Assembly (NCBI GenBank): GCA_963785645.1
Contig: CAWAWG010000012.1
Coordinates: 124,001 to 188,000, forward strand
DNA from: Trebonia sp963785645
GTDB lineage: Bacteria; Actinomycetota; Actinomycetes; Streptosporangiales; Streptosporangiaceae
DNA: 64,000 bases
Reading direction: 5' to 3'
Shown here: in pieces, positions 8,100 through 16,201 of the stretch
Layout of the letters: each line of letters opens with the position of its first letter
How positions within the stretch are numbered: the stretch's first letter is position 1
Made by a program: the position numbers and the translations under genes
The notes under the pieces: generated by a model
Databases searched by the model: none
Told to the model about the DNA's origin: nothing
The model's input: only the letters and a program-made list of their open reading frames with translations

Positions 8100-9962
8100 G
8101 TGACCAACGTGGCTCGCCTGCTACGGGGCCTGCTTCCGGTGCTGGCGGTGTCTGCCGCCGTGGTATCTGCCGCCGGCGGGACTGCCGCCCTGCCCGCCGC
8201 AGCCGCTGTGCTGCCCGCGACGTCTCATGCCGTCACGCGCGCGCACCAGTGGTGGCTCACCGCGCTTCAGGTTCCCGCGGCGTGGCGGTCGGCCCCCGAG
8301 GCAGGCAAGGGCGTGACGGTCGCCGTTCTTTCGACTGGAGTCGACGCCAAGCACCCCGACCTGGCCGGATCCGTGACCGAGGGACCCGACTTCGGCAAGA
8401 CGGGACGCGCGCCCGGCGGGTCGTACTGGGGGACGGAGGGCACGGCGGTCGCCAGCCTCATCGCCGGGCACGGGCACGGTCGTGGCGGCACCGAAGGGGT
8501 CACCGGGGTCGCTCCTGATGCCAGGATCCTGTCGCTCCCGGTGACCCTGGAGTACGACGACCCGCTGAACTCGGATGCAGCGGTCACCCGGCGCCTGCCG
8601 GCAGCCATCGCGGCAGGCATCAGGTACGCGGTCGACCACGGCGCCACCGTCATCGCGCTCCCGCTCGACCCGGGAACGCTGGGCGGGACCGCCTCAGGCG
8701 ATCCCACCGCGGCGGGCGGCAGCGCGGCCGAGCGGGCGGCCGTCAGCTACGCGATCGCGCACAACGTCCTCCTCGTCGCGCCGGCCGGCGACAACGGCGC
8801 CAGCACCAAGTCGGTCAACTACCCGGCCGCCTACCCGGGGGTCATCGCCGTCGGCGCGACCTCGCGCGCCGGCCAGCTCGCGCCGTTCACGAACACCCGG
8901 TCCTACGTCGCGCTGACCGCACCTGGTTCCGGTACCACGCCAAACCCGGCGATCTCCGGCAACATGACGGCCGATCCCGCGGCAGGCCTGATGGTCGCCG
9001 CCGCCGACGGCGGCTACGAACCGCTCGCTTCTTCCGACATGTCCGCCGCGCTGACCGCGGGCGTCGCGGCGCTCATTCGCTCCCGCTACCCGTCGCTGAC
9101 TGCCGCGGAGGTCACCGAGGCGCTTGAGCACGGCGTAACCCCGCCGCCCGGCGGCGCCGGCCATTCGGACGCGGCCGGCTGGGGGAACGGCGGACTCGAC
9201 GCCATGGCGGCACTTGACTCCGCCTCCGCCATCGCGGCCGTTCACCCGGCATCCGCGCCGTCCACCCGGCCAGCCACCGTGCCTGCCGCGACCGCGGCCA
9301 GTCGCGGGACCGCGGAGCTGGCGGCGGCCAGCCACTCGGCCTCCGGTAACCTGCTCCGCTCGCTCGTTGTCGACCTCGCGTACGCTGCGGGCGCGCTCAT
9401 CGCGTGCCTGATCGCCGCGATAGCGCTGATCAGGCTCCGCCGCCGCGCCCGCGCCGCGAGGTCCGCCAGCGGCGCGAGGCTGGGCCGACCGACCCACGAC
9501 GGCCGCCCTCGGCATGCCAGGAGGCCATCGGACCCGCGTATCGCGTCTGTCCGGGCGCACCTAGTGCTCTGGCCGAGCACGGCGGCCCAGTCCGCTTCGG
9601 GTGCGAGCGGCCCGTCACAGGCACACAAGACCCTCGGGCGGGTCGGCGGTCCGTACCGCCGGCAGCGTCCAACCGGGAACCCGCCGTGGGCGCCAGCCGA
9701 GCCGCCAAGAACCCCGGAGGCACTGCCCAGGATGCTGCCGGCCAGCCGGCCCTGGAGTCGGCCGCGATGCCGGTCCCCCCGTGGGAGCAGTCACCGGCCC
9801 CGTGGGAGCAGTCACCGGCAGCCTTCGCCGCCGCGCCCGTCACGGACAGCCCCGCGCCATGGCCGGTTACCCAAACGGGCCCGATGTACGTATGGAACCC
9901 GGCCGCCACCGGCCCGATCACCCTTATCCGGGACGACCAGGACGGTCCCGGCCCGAAGTTAG
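8100..9962 (+). CDS. mycosin-like S8 (subtilase-fold) protein lacking all catalytic residues
   Basis: Layout of a type VII secretion mycosin: signal peptide (VLAVSAAVVSAAGG and following), an S8 domain over roughly residues 55-385, a membrane helix (GALIACLIAAIALIRLRRR) near 9390-9440 and a long Pro-rich tail. The fold markers of subtilases are present, but the Asp motif DTGV reads LSTGVD, the HGT motif reads TEGTAVA, the oxyanion Asn block reads APAGDNG and the GTSMA serine motif reads SSDMSAA. So Asp, His and Ser are all replaced and the protein should be proteolytically inactive. GTG at 8100 was chosen because TGGAG precedes it by 5 bases and a signal peptide then follows. The coding signal seems to pass to another frame near 9650-9700 (separate entry), so the tail of this frame may be wrong. 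No ESX genes are in view. Confidence 0.8.
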   Translation: MTNVARLLRGLLPVLAVSAAVVSAAGGTAALPAAAAVLPATSHAVTRAHQWWLTALQVPAAWRSAPEAGKGVTVAVLSTGVDAKHPDLAGSVTEGPDFGKTGRAPGGSYWGTEGTAVASLIAGHGHGRGGTEGVTGVAPDARILSLPVTLEYDDPLNSDAAVTRRLPAAIAAGIRYAVDHGATVIALPLDPGTLGGTASGDPTAAGGSAAERAAVSYAIAHNVLLVAPAGDNGASTKSVNYPAAYPGVIAVGATSRAGQLAPFTNTRSYVALTAPGSGTTPNPAISGNMTADPAAGLMVAAADGGYEPLASSDMSAALTAGVAALIRSRYPSLTAAEVTEALEHGVTPPPGGAGHSDAAGWGNGGLDAMAALDSASAIAAVHPASAPSTRPATVPAATAASRGTAELAAASHSASGNLLRSLVVDLAYAAGALIACLIAAIALIRLRRRARAARSASGARLGRPTHDGRPRHARRPSDPRIASVRAHLVLWPSTAAQSASGASGPSQAHKTLGRVGGPYRRQRPTGNPPWAPAEPPRTPEALPRMLPASRPWSRPRCRSPRGSSHRPRGSSHRQPSPPRPSRTAPRHGRLPKRARCTYGTRPPPARSPLSGTTRTVPARS

Positions 9963-10084
9963 GTCCGCTAACGGACGCCCACGAGGCTATGGATGCTCGT
10001 TTACTGCTGCTACGGCTACACCAAATGCGCATCCATACCGAGCCGGAGGGGCGAGCACGGCACGGCATCAGCACGCGTGGCTGA
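9690..10084 (+). other. probable true C-terminal tail of the S8-like protein after a frameshift
   Basis: From about 9690 the GC-rich third-position pattern moves into another frame, which stays open to 10084 and reads as a low-complexity tail with PWEQSPAPWEQSPA and VWNPAATGPITLIRD. The original frame becomes Arg/Ser/Pro-rich, as out-of-frame GC-rich DNA does. A 21-base tandem repeat (9780-9821) encodes the doubled PWEQSPA. I infer one missing base between about 9640 and 9700. Confidence 0.45.
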
Positions 10085-10170
10085 CCGATTGACGCTTGCT
10101 CTGTCCTGCTACCGCAGCCCTTCGCGAGTCCCTCGGAGGCAGCGGCCCGGCATCCGTGATCCCGTCACCG

Positions 10171-10248
10171 CTTTGCCCACCCGGCAACCACTCTTTACCT
10201 AACCGGCGCCCATGATCAGCGTCTTTGCCTAGCAGGTGACCATGATCA
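10171..10248. repeat. three degenerate direct repeat units in an intergenic region
   Basis: The 320 bases between the S8-like gene and plsC hold no gene. Within them, two 26-base units at 10193-10218 and 10223-10248 (CTTTRCCTA..., each ending CCATGATCA) differ at 5 positions. A weaker third copy starts at 10171 (CTTTGCCCACCCGG). Function unknown. Confidence 0.5.
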
Positions 10249-10405
10249 CACCCGGTATGCGGCAAATGTGGCACCGGTTCGTAAGCAAAGAAGGACACTG
10301 TGTCACGACACCTATGTGACGGGTCCGGCATATTGCCCGATACGGGGCAGCGGGTACCGCCTCACGCGGCACCGATAGGGGGAGTAACGACGTACGGGCG
10401 CCGCG

Positions 10406-11080
10406 TTAGGTGGTCAGGCGGGCCTTGACGTCGGACGCGTACTCGTGGACGTACTCCTGGCCGGAAAGGTCCGCGATCGCGTGCATGACCTCGTCGGCGA
10501 TGGTGCGGCGGGCCTTCCCGGGCGGGTCGCCCGCGAGGTGGCCGAACTCGAGCGGCTTGCCGATCTTGACCTGAATCTTGGCCGGACGGGGCAGCGGCGC
10601 ACCGGGCGGCAGCATCTTCCTGGTGCCGAGCATTGCCACCGGGATGACGGGGGCACCCGTGTTCAACGCGAGCCAGCCGAGCCCCGCCCGGCCCCGGTAG
10701 AGCCGGCCGTCGGGCGACCTTGTGCCCTCTGGGTAGAACCCGAACAGGTCGCCTCTGCGGAGGATTTCCGCGGCCGCCTCGAGGGTGGCCTGCGCGGACT
10801 TCGAATCGGTCCGGTCCATCTTCAGCTGGTTGGTGGAGCGCAGGTAGGCGGCCCAGAGCCGGCCCAGCGGCCCCTTGGCCGAGAAGTACTCCGCCTTGGC
10901 CGGGAACACGATGGGCCGCGGGATCATCAACGGCAGGTACACCGAGTCGATGATCGACAGATGGTTGGACGCGAGTATCGCTGGACCACTCGCGGGGACG
11001 TACTCGAGCCCCGTCACCCTGGGACGGCCGAACGTGTACAGAGCCGGGCCCATGACGACACGCGAAAGCTGATATTGCAC
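10406..11080 (-). CDS. plsC: 1-acyl-sn-glycerol-3-phosphate acyltransferase family protein
   Basis: Transfers an acyl group to lysophosphatidic acid or a related acceptor at the inner membrane face. The 224 residues carry the family blocks: NHLSIID (NHxxxxD, catalytic His), the arginine block near MDR, FYPEGTRSPDG (EGTR, acceptor binding) and IPVAMLGT. The start is GTG at 11080, weakly preceded by GGAG-like bases. The gene stands between the S8-like gene and the alkaline-phosphatase-like gene, about 55 bases from the latter, in the same direction. Acceptor specificity cannot be read from sequence; other lysophospholipid acyltransferases share the motifs. Confidence 0.85.
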   Translation of the reverse strand: MQYQLSRVVMGPALYTFGRPRVTGLEYVPASGPAILASNHLSIIDSVYLPLMIPRPIVFPAKAEYFSAKGPLGRLWAAYLRSTNQLKMDRTDSKSAQATLEAAAEILRRGDLFGFYPEGTRSPDGRLYRGRAGLGWLALNTGAPVIPVAMLGTRKMLPPGAPLPRPAKIQVKIGKPLEFGHLAGDPPGKARRTIADEVMHAIADLSGQEYVHEYASDVKARLTT

Positions 11081-11135
11081 TCCGGCGTCCTCTACCTCGG
11101 GGGGTATGCCTGCGACGGATGGCCCGGCGAAGGCG

Positions 11136-13295
11136 CTACCAAAATATCCTGCCCCATGGGGAGCTATGAAAAACTGAACCCCTCTGGTTCACCGAGGCCG
11201 CCATGGCGATCGTCAGCGGGACCGCGAACGGAAGCGCGGCGGCAGGCACGATAACCCCTGAGTCATCGGCGAACCATCCGATCACCAGGACCAGCCAGAT
11301 AAGCCAGGCCAGCAGGCGCAGCAGGGGAACAGCGGCGAATGCGTCCGCGAGGGTCCTTAGCCGCAGCGCGGCAGGCCGCCAAAGCGCGGCGCCTGCCGCC
11401 GCCGCCGCTGCGGGGATCAGCCAGCCGAAAAAGTTCAACGTGAGAGATCCCACGTTGGAGCTGACCTTTCGCTGGAGCAGGTCACCGCCCCGGCCATGCA
11501 GGAGGTTCCCGGCGAACGTCCCGACGTCGGACACGCCAGCGGCCGGGAGGAAGTAGCTGACCACCGCAAATGCCAGGAAAACGACCAGGCCGCTGACCAC
11601 GACCGGAACCGCGAGGCGCCGGTCCACCCGCACCCCGGCCAGCCAGGCGGCAAGCAGCAGCAGACAGGGAACGAGCGCTATCGTCCCACCTGCCTTCGCA
11701 CCGAATCCGGGCCAACCGGAAGCGACCACGGCGAGCAGTCCGACCGCTCCCGCACCCAGCACGGCCGACCGGTCGCGAGTTGCTCTTGGGCCCGATGGCG
11801 GCGGCAGCCGACCGCCGGCGATGCCGGCGAGCCAGGCCGCGGCGATGAGGGTGCTCACGCAGTAGACACCGAGCGCGTCGTTTCCGATGCCGTAGAAGCG
11901 GCCGCTTACCAGGAGCGAGAGCCCGTAGGGGGCGTCCAGTTGCAAGCGTGAGCCGGCCGTCACGTCCACGGCGAGGAGCAGGAGCGTGGTGGCACAGATC
12001 GCGCCGAATGGCCCGAGCGGGGCACGACGCCAAGGGCCGGCCAGGGCCGCCGCCGCTACCACGGCCGTCCACGTGACCGTCAGTCCGTACAGCCACCAGG
12101 CGGGATGAACCCAGTACCACCACGGAGCCAGGTTCGCCAGGTACGAGGCAAGCGGCACGGAGGCTGCCACGATGCCCGCGATGCGCCATGACCGGGCGCG
12201 ACGGCGGCGGTCACCTTCGGCTGAGCCACGCAAAAGCAGTGCCGGAACGCAGAACGCCAGCACATCGGCGGCCGCGTAGCCGACGAAGAACCAGCCGTGG
12301 GTCGATATCCACACCTGCTCGGCGTTGTCTCGGGCTATCAGCCCGGTAACCGTCGGCTCCAGGCTGCCCCGGTCCCCCCTGGTGATCCGCGCGCCAACCG
12401 TTCCGGGCGGGACTATGCGGCCGAGCCAGGCCGCCACCGTCGGGGTCAGGTCGGTGAGTGTCACTATTCCCGGCCGCCTGGTGGCCGAGGAGTCGAGCAG
12501 GCCGTTGCCGAAGCCAGGCCCGCTCACCACCAGCGACATGAGATGCGGCGGGCCGACCGGGGCCTGGCCCTGACCCGGTCCCGCCGCCGCGCCGGGAGCG
12601 GTGACGATCAGCAGGGTGCTTGGCGGGAGTTCGGCCGCTATTTGAGCCAGCTGGCGGTCGACGGCGGAGACACGGTCCCGTTCGGATGCCCCTATCTGGC
12701 CCAAGTCGACAACGGTCAGCGGGCAGCGGGCGAGCACCGACCGGGACAGCTCCCCTGGAGACGGCACATAGGAGGAGACGGTGCCCGCCGGGGAGGCGAG
12801 CGCGAGCGCCGCGCCGGGACCGACGGCGGTGGTGCAGCTCGCGAGGGTTCCGAGCAGACCCCAGTCGGGCGACTCGTGAAATTGCCGGTTGTCCTGGATG
12901 ATCTGGGGCATTGACTGGACCGTGGCGCCTTCGCCGGCCGAGGTCACGGCGGGCAGCGACGTGCACGGGCGCGGGCCCTGGGCGCGGGCGGCCGAGTTCA
13001 GCGTCAACCAGCCGTCGGCCGCACAGGCGAGCGGTTCCTGGGCGTAATCCACCAGCGAGCCGACCGAACCCGCGGCGGCCAGGTGCCACAGTTCTCCGGT
13101 GGCCGATTGGTGCACGATGTTCCAGGTGAGGCCGGAAATGCCAACGATCACCACGTGCCGCGCCTGCGGCGGCGGGGTCCCGGCGGCGCGCGCTCGCGGG
13201 CCGAGGACGGCGAGCAGCGCCGCGGTGAGCAGCGCCACGGTGAGCACGGCGCACAGCACCATGCCAACGGCCGCGAGCCGCCCACGCCTCTTCAC
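11136..13295 (-). CDS. membrane protein with degenerate alkaline-phosphatase-fold domain
   Basis: 719 residues. An N-terminal signal/anchor helix (residues 8-32) is followed by an outer domain of about 300 residues resembling the alkaline-phosphatase/sulfatase fold (HVVIVGISGLTW; DGWLTLNSAARA; LTDLTPTVAAWLG), then about ten membrane helices, with the motif GWPGFGAKAGGTIALVP. In active members of the fold the first motif has a metal-binding Asp where this protein has Ser (VGISGL), so catalysis is doubtful. It belongs to an uncharacterised group I know only from actinobacteria. It follows rho by 48 bases, in the same direction, so the two may share a transcript. The last residues after MAASVNQRG are not obviously conserved. 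Function unknown; envelope related by topology. Confidence 0.65.
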   Translation of the reverse strand: MKRRGRLAAVGMVLCAVLTVALLTAALLAVLGPRARAAGTPPPQARHVVIVGISGLTWNIVHQSATGELWHLAAAGSVGSLVDYAQEPLACAADGWLTLNSAARAQGPRPCTSLPAVTSAGEGATVQSMPQIIQDNRQFHESPDWGLLGTLASCTTAVGPGAALALASPAGTVSSYVPSPGELSRSVLARCPLTVVDLGQIGASERDRVSAVDRQLAQIAAELPPSTLLIVTAPGAAAGPGQGQAPVGPPHLMSLVVSGPGFGNGLLDSSATRRPGIVTLTDLTPTVAAWLGRIVPPGTVGARITRGDRGSLEPTVTGLIARDNAEQVWISTHGWFFVGYAAADVLAFCVPALLLRGSAEGDRRRRARSWRIAGIVAASVPLASYLANLAPWWYWVHPAWWLYGLTVTWTAVVAAAALAGPWRRAPLGPFGAICATTLLLLAVDVTAGSRLQLDAPYGLSLLVSGRFYGIGNDALGVYCVSTLIAAAWLAGIAGGRLPPPSGPRATRDRSAVLGAGAVGLLAVVASGWPGFGAKAGGTIALVPCLLLLAAWLAGVRVDRRLAVPVVVSGLVVFLAFAVVSYFLPAAGVSDVGTFAGNLLHGRGGDLLQRKVSSNVGSLTLNFFGWLIPAAAAAAGAALWRPAALRLRTLADAFAAVPLLRLLAWLIWLVLVIGWFADDSGVIVPAAALPFAVPLTIAMAASVNQRGSVFHSSPWGRIFW

Positions 13296-13343
13296 CCGGA
13301 CAACGGTAGCCGCCCGTGGTGCGGAGGGTCTGGTCGGAGCGGA

Positions 13344-14582
13344 TTACTTCGCGGCGCTTACCTGGCGAAGGAACTGCTCGTTCGGGACCGCGGTCTTTTC
13401 GAGCAGCAACTCAAGCGCACGCTGGCTGTCCAGCGCGGCGAGCGCGCGGCGCAGGCTGACGACCGCGGAGTGCTCCCCCGCGCTCATCAGCAGGTCCTCG
13501 CGGCGAGTGCCCGAGGGCAGCGGGTCGATCGCCGGGAACAGCCGCTTCTCGGCCAGGTCGCGGCGAAGCCTCAGTTCCATGTTCCCCGTGCCCTTGAACT
13601 CCTCGAACAGCACGCTGTCGAGCTGGGAGCCGGTGTCGATCAGGACGGTGGACAGGATGGTCAGCGAGCCGCCCTCTTCCAGGCAGCGGGCCGCGCCGAG
13701 GAACTGGCGAGGCGGCTGGAGCGCCGAGACGGCCACGCCGCCGGTAAGGGTGCGGCCGTTACCGGGCGCGGCAAGGTTGTAGGCCCGGCCGAGCCGGGTG
13801 AGCGAGTCAAGCATGACGACCACGTCCCGGCCGAGTTCCGCCAGCCGCTTGGCCCGTTCGATGGCGAGTTCGGCGGCCTTGATGTGATCGCTCGGTGACT
13901 GGTCGAAGGTGGAGGCGACAACCTCGCCGCGTACCGTGCGGCGCAGGTCGGTGACCTCTTCTGGCCGCTCCCCGACGAGCACAAGCATGAGGTGGACCTC
14001 GGGATGGGCGGTGGCGATCGAGTGCGCGATCGTCTTCAGCACCGTGGTTTTCCCCGCCTTGGGCGGTGCGACGATAAGGCCGCGCTGGCCCTTGCCGATC
14101 GGGGATACCAGGTCGATGATCCGTGCGGTGCGGGACGGATCGCCGTCTTCGAGACGGAACCGCTGATGGGGATAGACGGGTGTCAGGTCGTCGAAGTGCG
14201 GCCGGTGCCGAGCCTCGGTCGCCGGAAGCCCGTTAACTGACTCGACGCTGAGCAGGGTCTTGCCCTGTTCGGTGGCAACCTGCTGCGCTTTGCCCGGCTG
14301 GGTCTTGCTCGGCCGGGCGTTGGCCTGGCGGGTGTCGGTCGCCTTGGTCTTGGCCGGACGACTGCCCGTGGTGCCCTCGATGTGGTCACCGGTGCGGAGC
14401 CCGTACTGGCGGACCTGGGCGGCGGTTATCGGGATGTCTCCGGCGGAGCGGCGGTAGCCCGCCGTGCGCAGGAATCCGCGACCGTCAACGAGATCAACGA
14501 TCCCGGATACCGTGATGGCGGTAGCCCTTGGTTCTGTGATTATGGGTTCTGTGTGTGTGATTTCTTCCGCGATTGCGGTCAT
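13344..14582 (-). CDS. rho: transcription termination factor Rho, short and divergent form
   Basis: 412 residues, without the N-terminal helical domain and long Arg/Gly/Asp-rich insert typical of the main actinobacterial Rho. The cold-shock RNA-binding domain is present (DGRGFLRTAGYRR, VRQYGLRTGDHIEG), then a Lys/Gln-rich linker, the Walker A loop APPKAGKTT, Walker B VVVMLDSLTRLGRAYN, and FEEFKGTGNMELRL with PSGTRREDLL near the end. The Q-loop reads GGVAVSALQPPRQF instead of the usual GGVD-x-x-AL, so an RNA-contacting Asp is lost. This may be a second Rho rather than the housekeeping copy, which I cannot see. ATG at 14582. The leader (14583-15077) is long, which would suit autoregulation, but I found no defined structure. 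Confidence 0.85.
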   Translation of the reverse strand: MTAIAEEITHTEPIITEPRATAITVSGIVDLVDGRGFLRTAGYRRSAGDIPITAAQVRQYGLRTGDHIEGTTGSRPAKTKATDTRQANARPSKTQPGKAQQVATEQGKTLLSVESVNGLPATEARHRPHFDDLTPVYPHQRFRLEDGDPSRTARIIDLVSPIGKGQRGLIVAPPKAGKTTVLKTIAHSIATAHPEVHLMLVLVGERPEEVTDLRRTVRGEVVASTFDQSPSDHIKAAELAIERAKRLAELGRDVVVMLDSLTRLGRAYNLAAPGNGRTLTGGVAVSALQPPRQFLGAARCLEEGGSLTILSTVLIDTGSQLDSVLFEEFKGTGNMELRLRRDLAEKRLFPAIDPLPSGTRREDLLMSAGEHSAVVSLRRALAALDSQRALELLLEKTAVPNEQFLRQVSAAK

Positions 14583-15077
14583 GTGATTTCCATTCGTCGA
14601 AAAGAGGAATCCGCGCAGGCTTAAAAGACGGCAAGAACAGCCGATGAGCTGCGCCGATACGTGGATATGAAGAAGCTACGGAAAGTAATCCGGGTCTTCG
14701 TTCGCGCCGTTTGCACAGGGCGCCTGGAATGCTGGCCGGGCCACTCAGATGGGCACCAAGCCGATATGCCAACTGTAGCGTACAACGCCGAGAAGTACCA
14801 GCCGCATTCCCGGCGCGGCGATTGCGCCTAGTCGCGGGCGGTCGTGGGCAGCCCGGCCTGCCGCGGCCGAGCGGCGATCCTGCCCGGTTCCGCGGGCAAA
14901 GCGCGGGCGAAACGCGAGCGACCGCGGCGACCGAACTGCGGCGTTGCCGCATACTCTGACATAGCCCAACGAAAGCGCCAGAAACCTGATCGGTGGGTAA
15001 CGCGGGAACTACCGTACGCCGGTATGCTGCACAGCAGGGTTGCTTGCTCTGGTCCAGGCATGCCCGGAAGGGTCGGG
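14583..15077. other. long intergenic region upstream of rho, no gene recognised
   Basis: About 495 bases between the divergent rho and the small membrane protein gene. Open frames here lack good start sites and family resemblance. It must hold promoters for both sides and the rho leader. Nothing else was identified. Confidence 0.4.
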
Positions 15078-15275
15078 ATGCGCATCGGGTCGCTGCTCCT
15101 TATCGTGTGGCTGATCGTTGGCGTCATCGCCGCCGGGCAGCGCGGCTATTACAACGGGCCCGTCGGCAACTGCACCAAGATCGGCACGACCGCGGTAACG
15201 ATCCTCGCGGGTCCGCTCAACTACCTGGGCGTCAACCCGAGGGTCAACTGCACCCTGCCAAAGCCCAGCAAGTAG
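15078..15275 (+). CDS. small single-span membrane protein, conserved hypothetical
   Basis: 65 residues starting MRIGSLLLIVWLIVGVIAAG, one hydrophobic segment near the N-terminus, then RGYYNG, two cysteines (GNCTK and VNCTL) and a second moderately hydrophobic stretch (VTILAGPLNYLGVNP). ATG at 15078 has GGAAGG about 6 bases upstream; the frame stays open further upstream without family character. Small proteins of this shape are widespread in actinobacteria. Function unknown. The ribokinase gene starts 30 bases downstream, so the two could be co-transcribed. Confidence 0.7.
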   Translation: MRIGSLLLIVWLIVGVIAAGQRGYYNGPVGNCTKIGTTAVTILAGPLNYLGVNPRVNCTLPKPSK

Positions 15276-15305
15276 CTGACCGGTCGGCTGTGCGATCATG
15301 CGGTC

Positions 15306-16190
15306 ATGAGCTCAGCTGATTCTCGTACCGTGGTCGTCGTCGGCTCCATCAACGAGGACGTGCTGCTGACGCTGGGTCGACGCATCCGCCCGGGCGAGAC
15401 CGTCACCGCGCAGCGCGTCGAGCGCCGGCCGGGCGGCAAGGGCGCGAACCAGGCGGCCGCCGCCGCGGCCGCGGGGGCCGAGGTCGCGATGCTCGGCGCC
15501 GTCGGTGACGACCCCGCCGGGGCCCGGATGATCAAGGACCTGCGCGGCCGCGGCGTGAACACCGAATCAGTGCGAACCGTGGACGGAGTGAGCACCGGCA
15601 CCGCCTACGTCACCGTCAGCTCCGACGGCGAGAACACCATCGTGCTGGACCCGGGAGCCAACCGATTCGTCGATGCCCCGGCCGTCGAGGCGGCCTGGCC
15701 GGACTTGCCGCCCGCCAGCGTACTGCTGTCTCTGCTGGAAATCCCGCTCGATGGCGTGGCCGCCGCGGTCAAGCTCGCCGCGGAGTCAGGCCTGCGTCCG
15801 GTGGTAACGCTGGCGCCGGCGCAGCCGGTTCCCGGTGAACTGCTCCACGGCCTTGACCCGCTGCTGGTCAACGAGCACGAGGCGGCGTTCTTGCTGCAGG
15901 CCGACGACCTGGGCGGCCACGTACTTGACGCGGCGAGGGAACTGCTGCGGCTCGGTCCGAAGTCGGTCGTCGTCACGGCCGGCGCGGCCGGGGCGGCCGT
16001 CGCCGGCGGCGCCACGGCCCGGTTGCTTCCGGCCGTGCCGGTGGCCGAGGTCGTGGACACCACCGGCGCCGGCGATGCATTCGCCGGCGCACTCGCGGCC
16101 GCGCTGAGCCGGGGAGCGGACCTCGACGCCGCCGTCGCGGCCGGACTGCGCGCCGGCGCCGAGGCAGTGCAGCGCGCCGGGGCCCGCTAG
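15306..16190 (+). CDS. rbsK: ribokinase (PfkB family)
   Basis: Phosphorylates ribose, or a similar sugar, with ATP. The 294 residues match the family length. The N-terminal motif VVGSINEDVLLT is followed by the first PfkB signature RPGGKGANQA and the second signature DTTGAGDAFAGALA, with catalytic Asp in GAGD. The substrate contact Asn-Asp of ribokinases (GSxNxD) is present as GSINED. No ribose transporter or ribosidase is next to it, so the true sugar is uncertain; other nucleoside or sugar kinases share this layout. ATG at 15306. Confidence 0.85.
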   Translation: MSSADSRTVVVVGSINEDVLLTLGRRIRPGETVTAQRVERRPGGKGANQAAAAAAAGAEVAMLGAVGDDPAGARMIKDLRGRGVNTESVRTVDGVSTGTAYVTVSSDGENTIVLDPGANRFVDAPAVEAAWPDLPPASVLLSLLEIPLDGVAAAVKLAAESGLRPVVTLAPAQPVPGELLHGLDPLLVNEHEAAFLLQADDLGGHVLDAARELLRLGPKSVVVTAGAAGAAVAGGATARLLPAVPVAEVVDTTGAGDAFAGALAAALSRGADLDAAVAAGLRAGAEAVQRAGAR

Positions 16191-16201
16191 GCCGGCCCCG
16201 G

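Noticed and set aside
14583..15077. A riboswitch or RNA gene in the region upstream of rho
   Set aside because: No recognisable conserved core or convincing stem set was found by eye.
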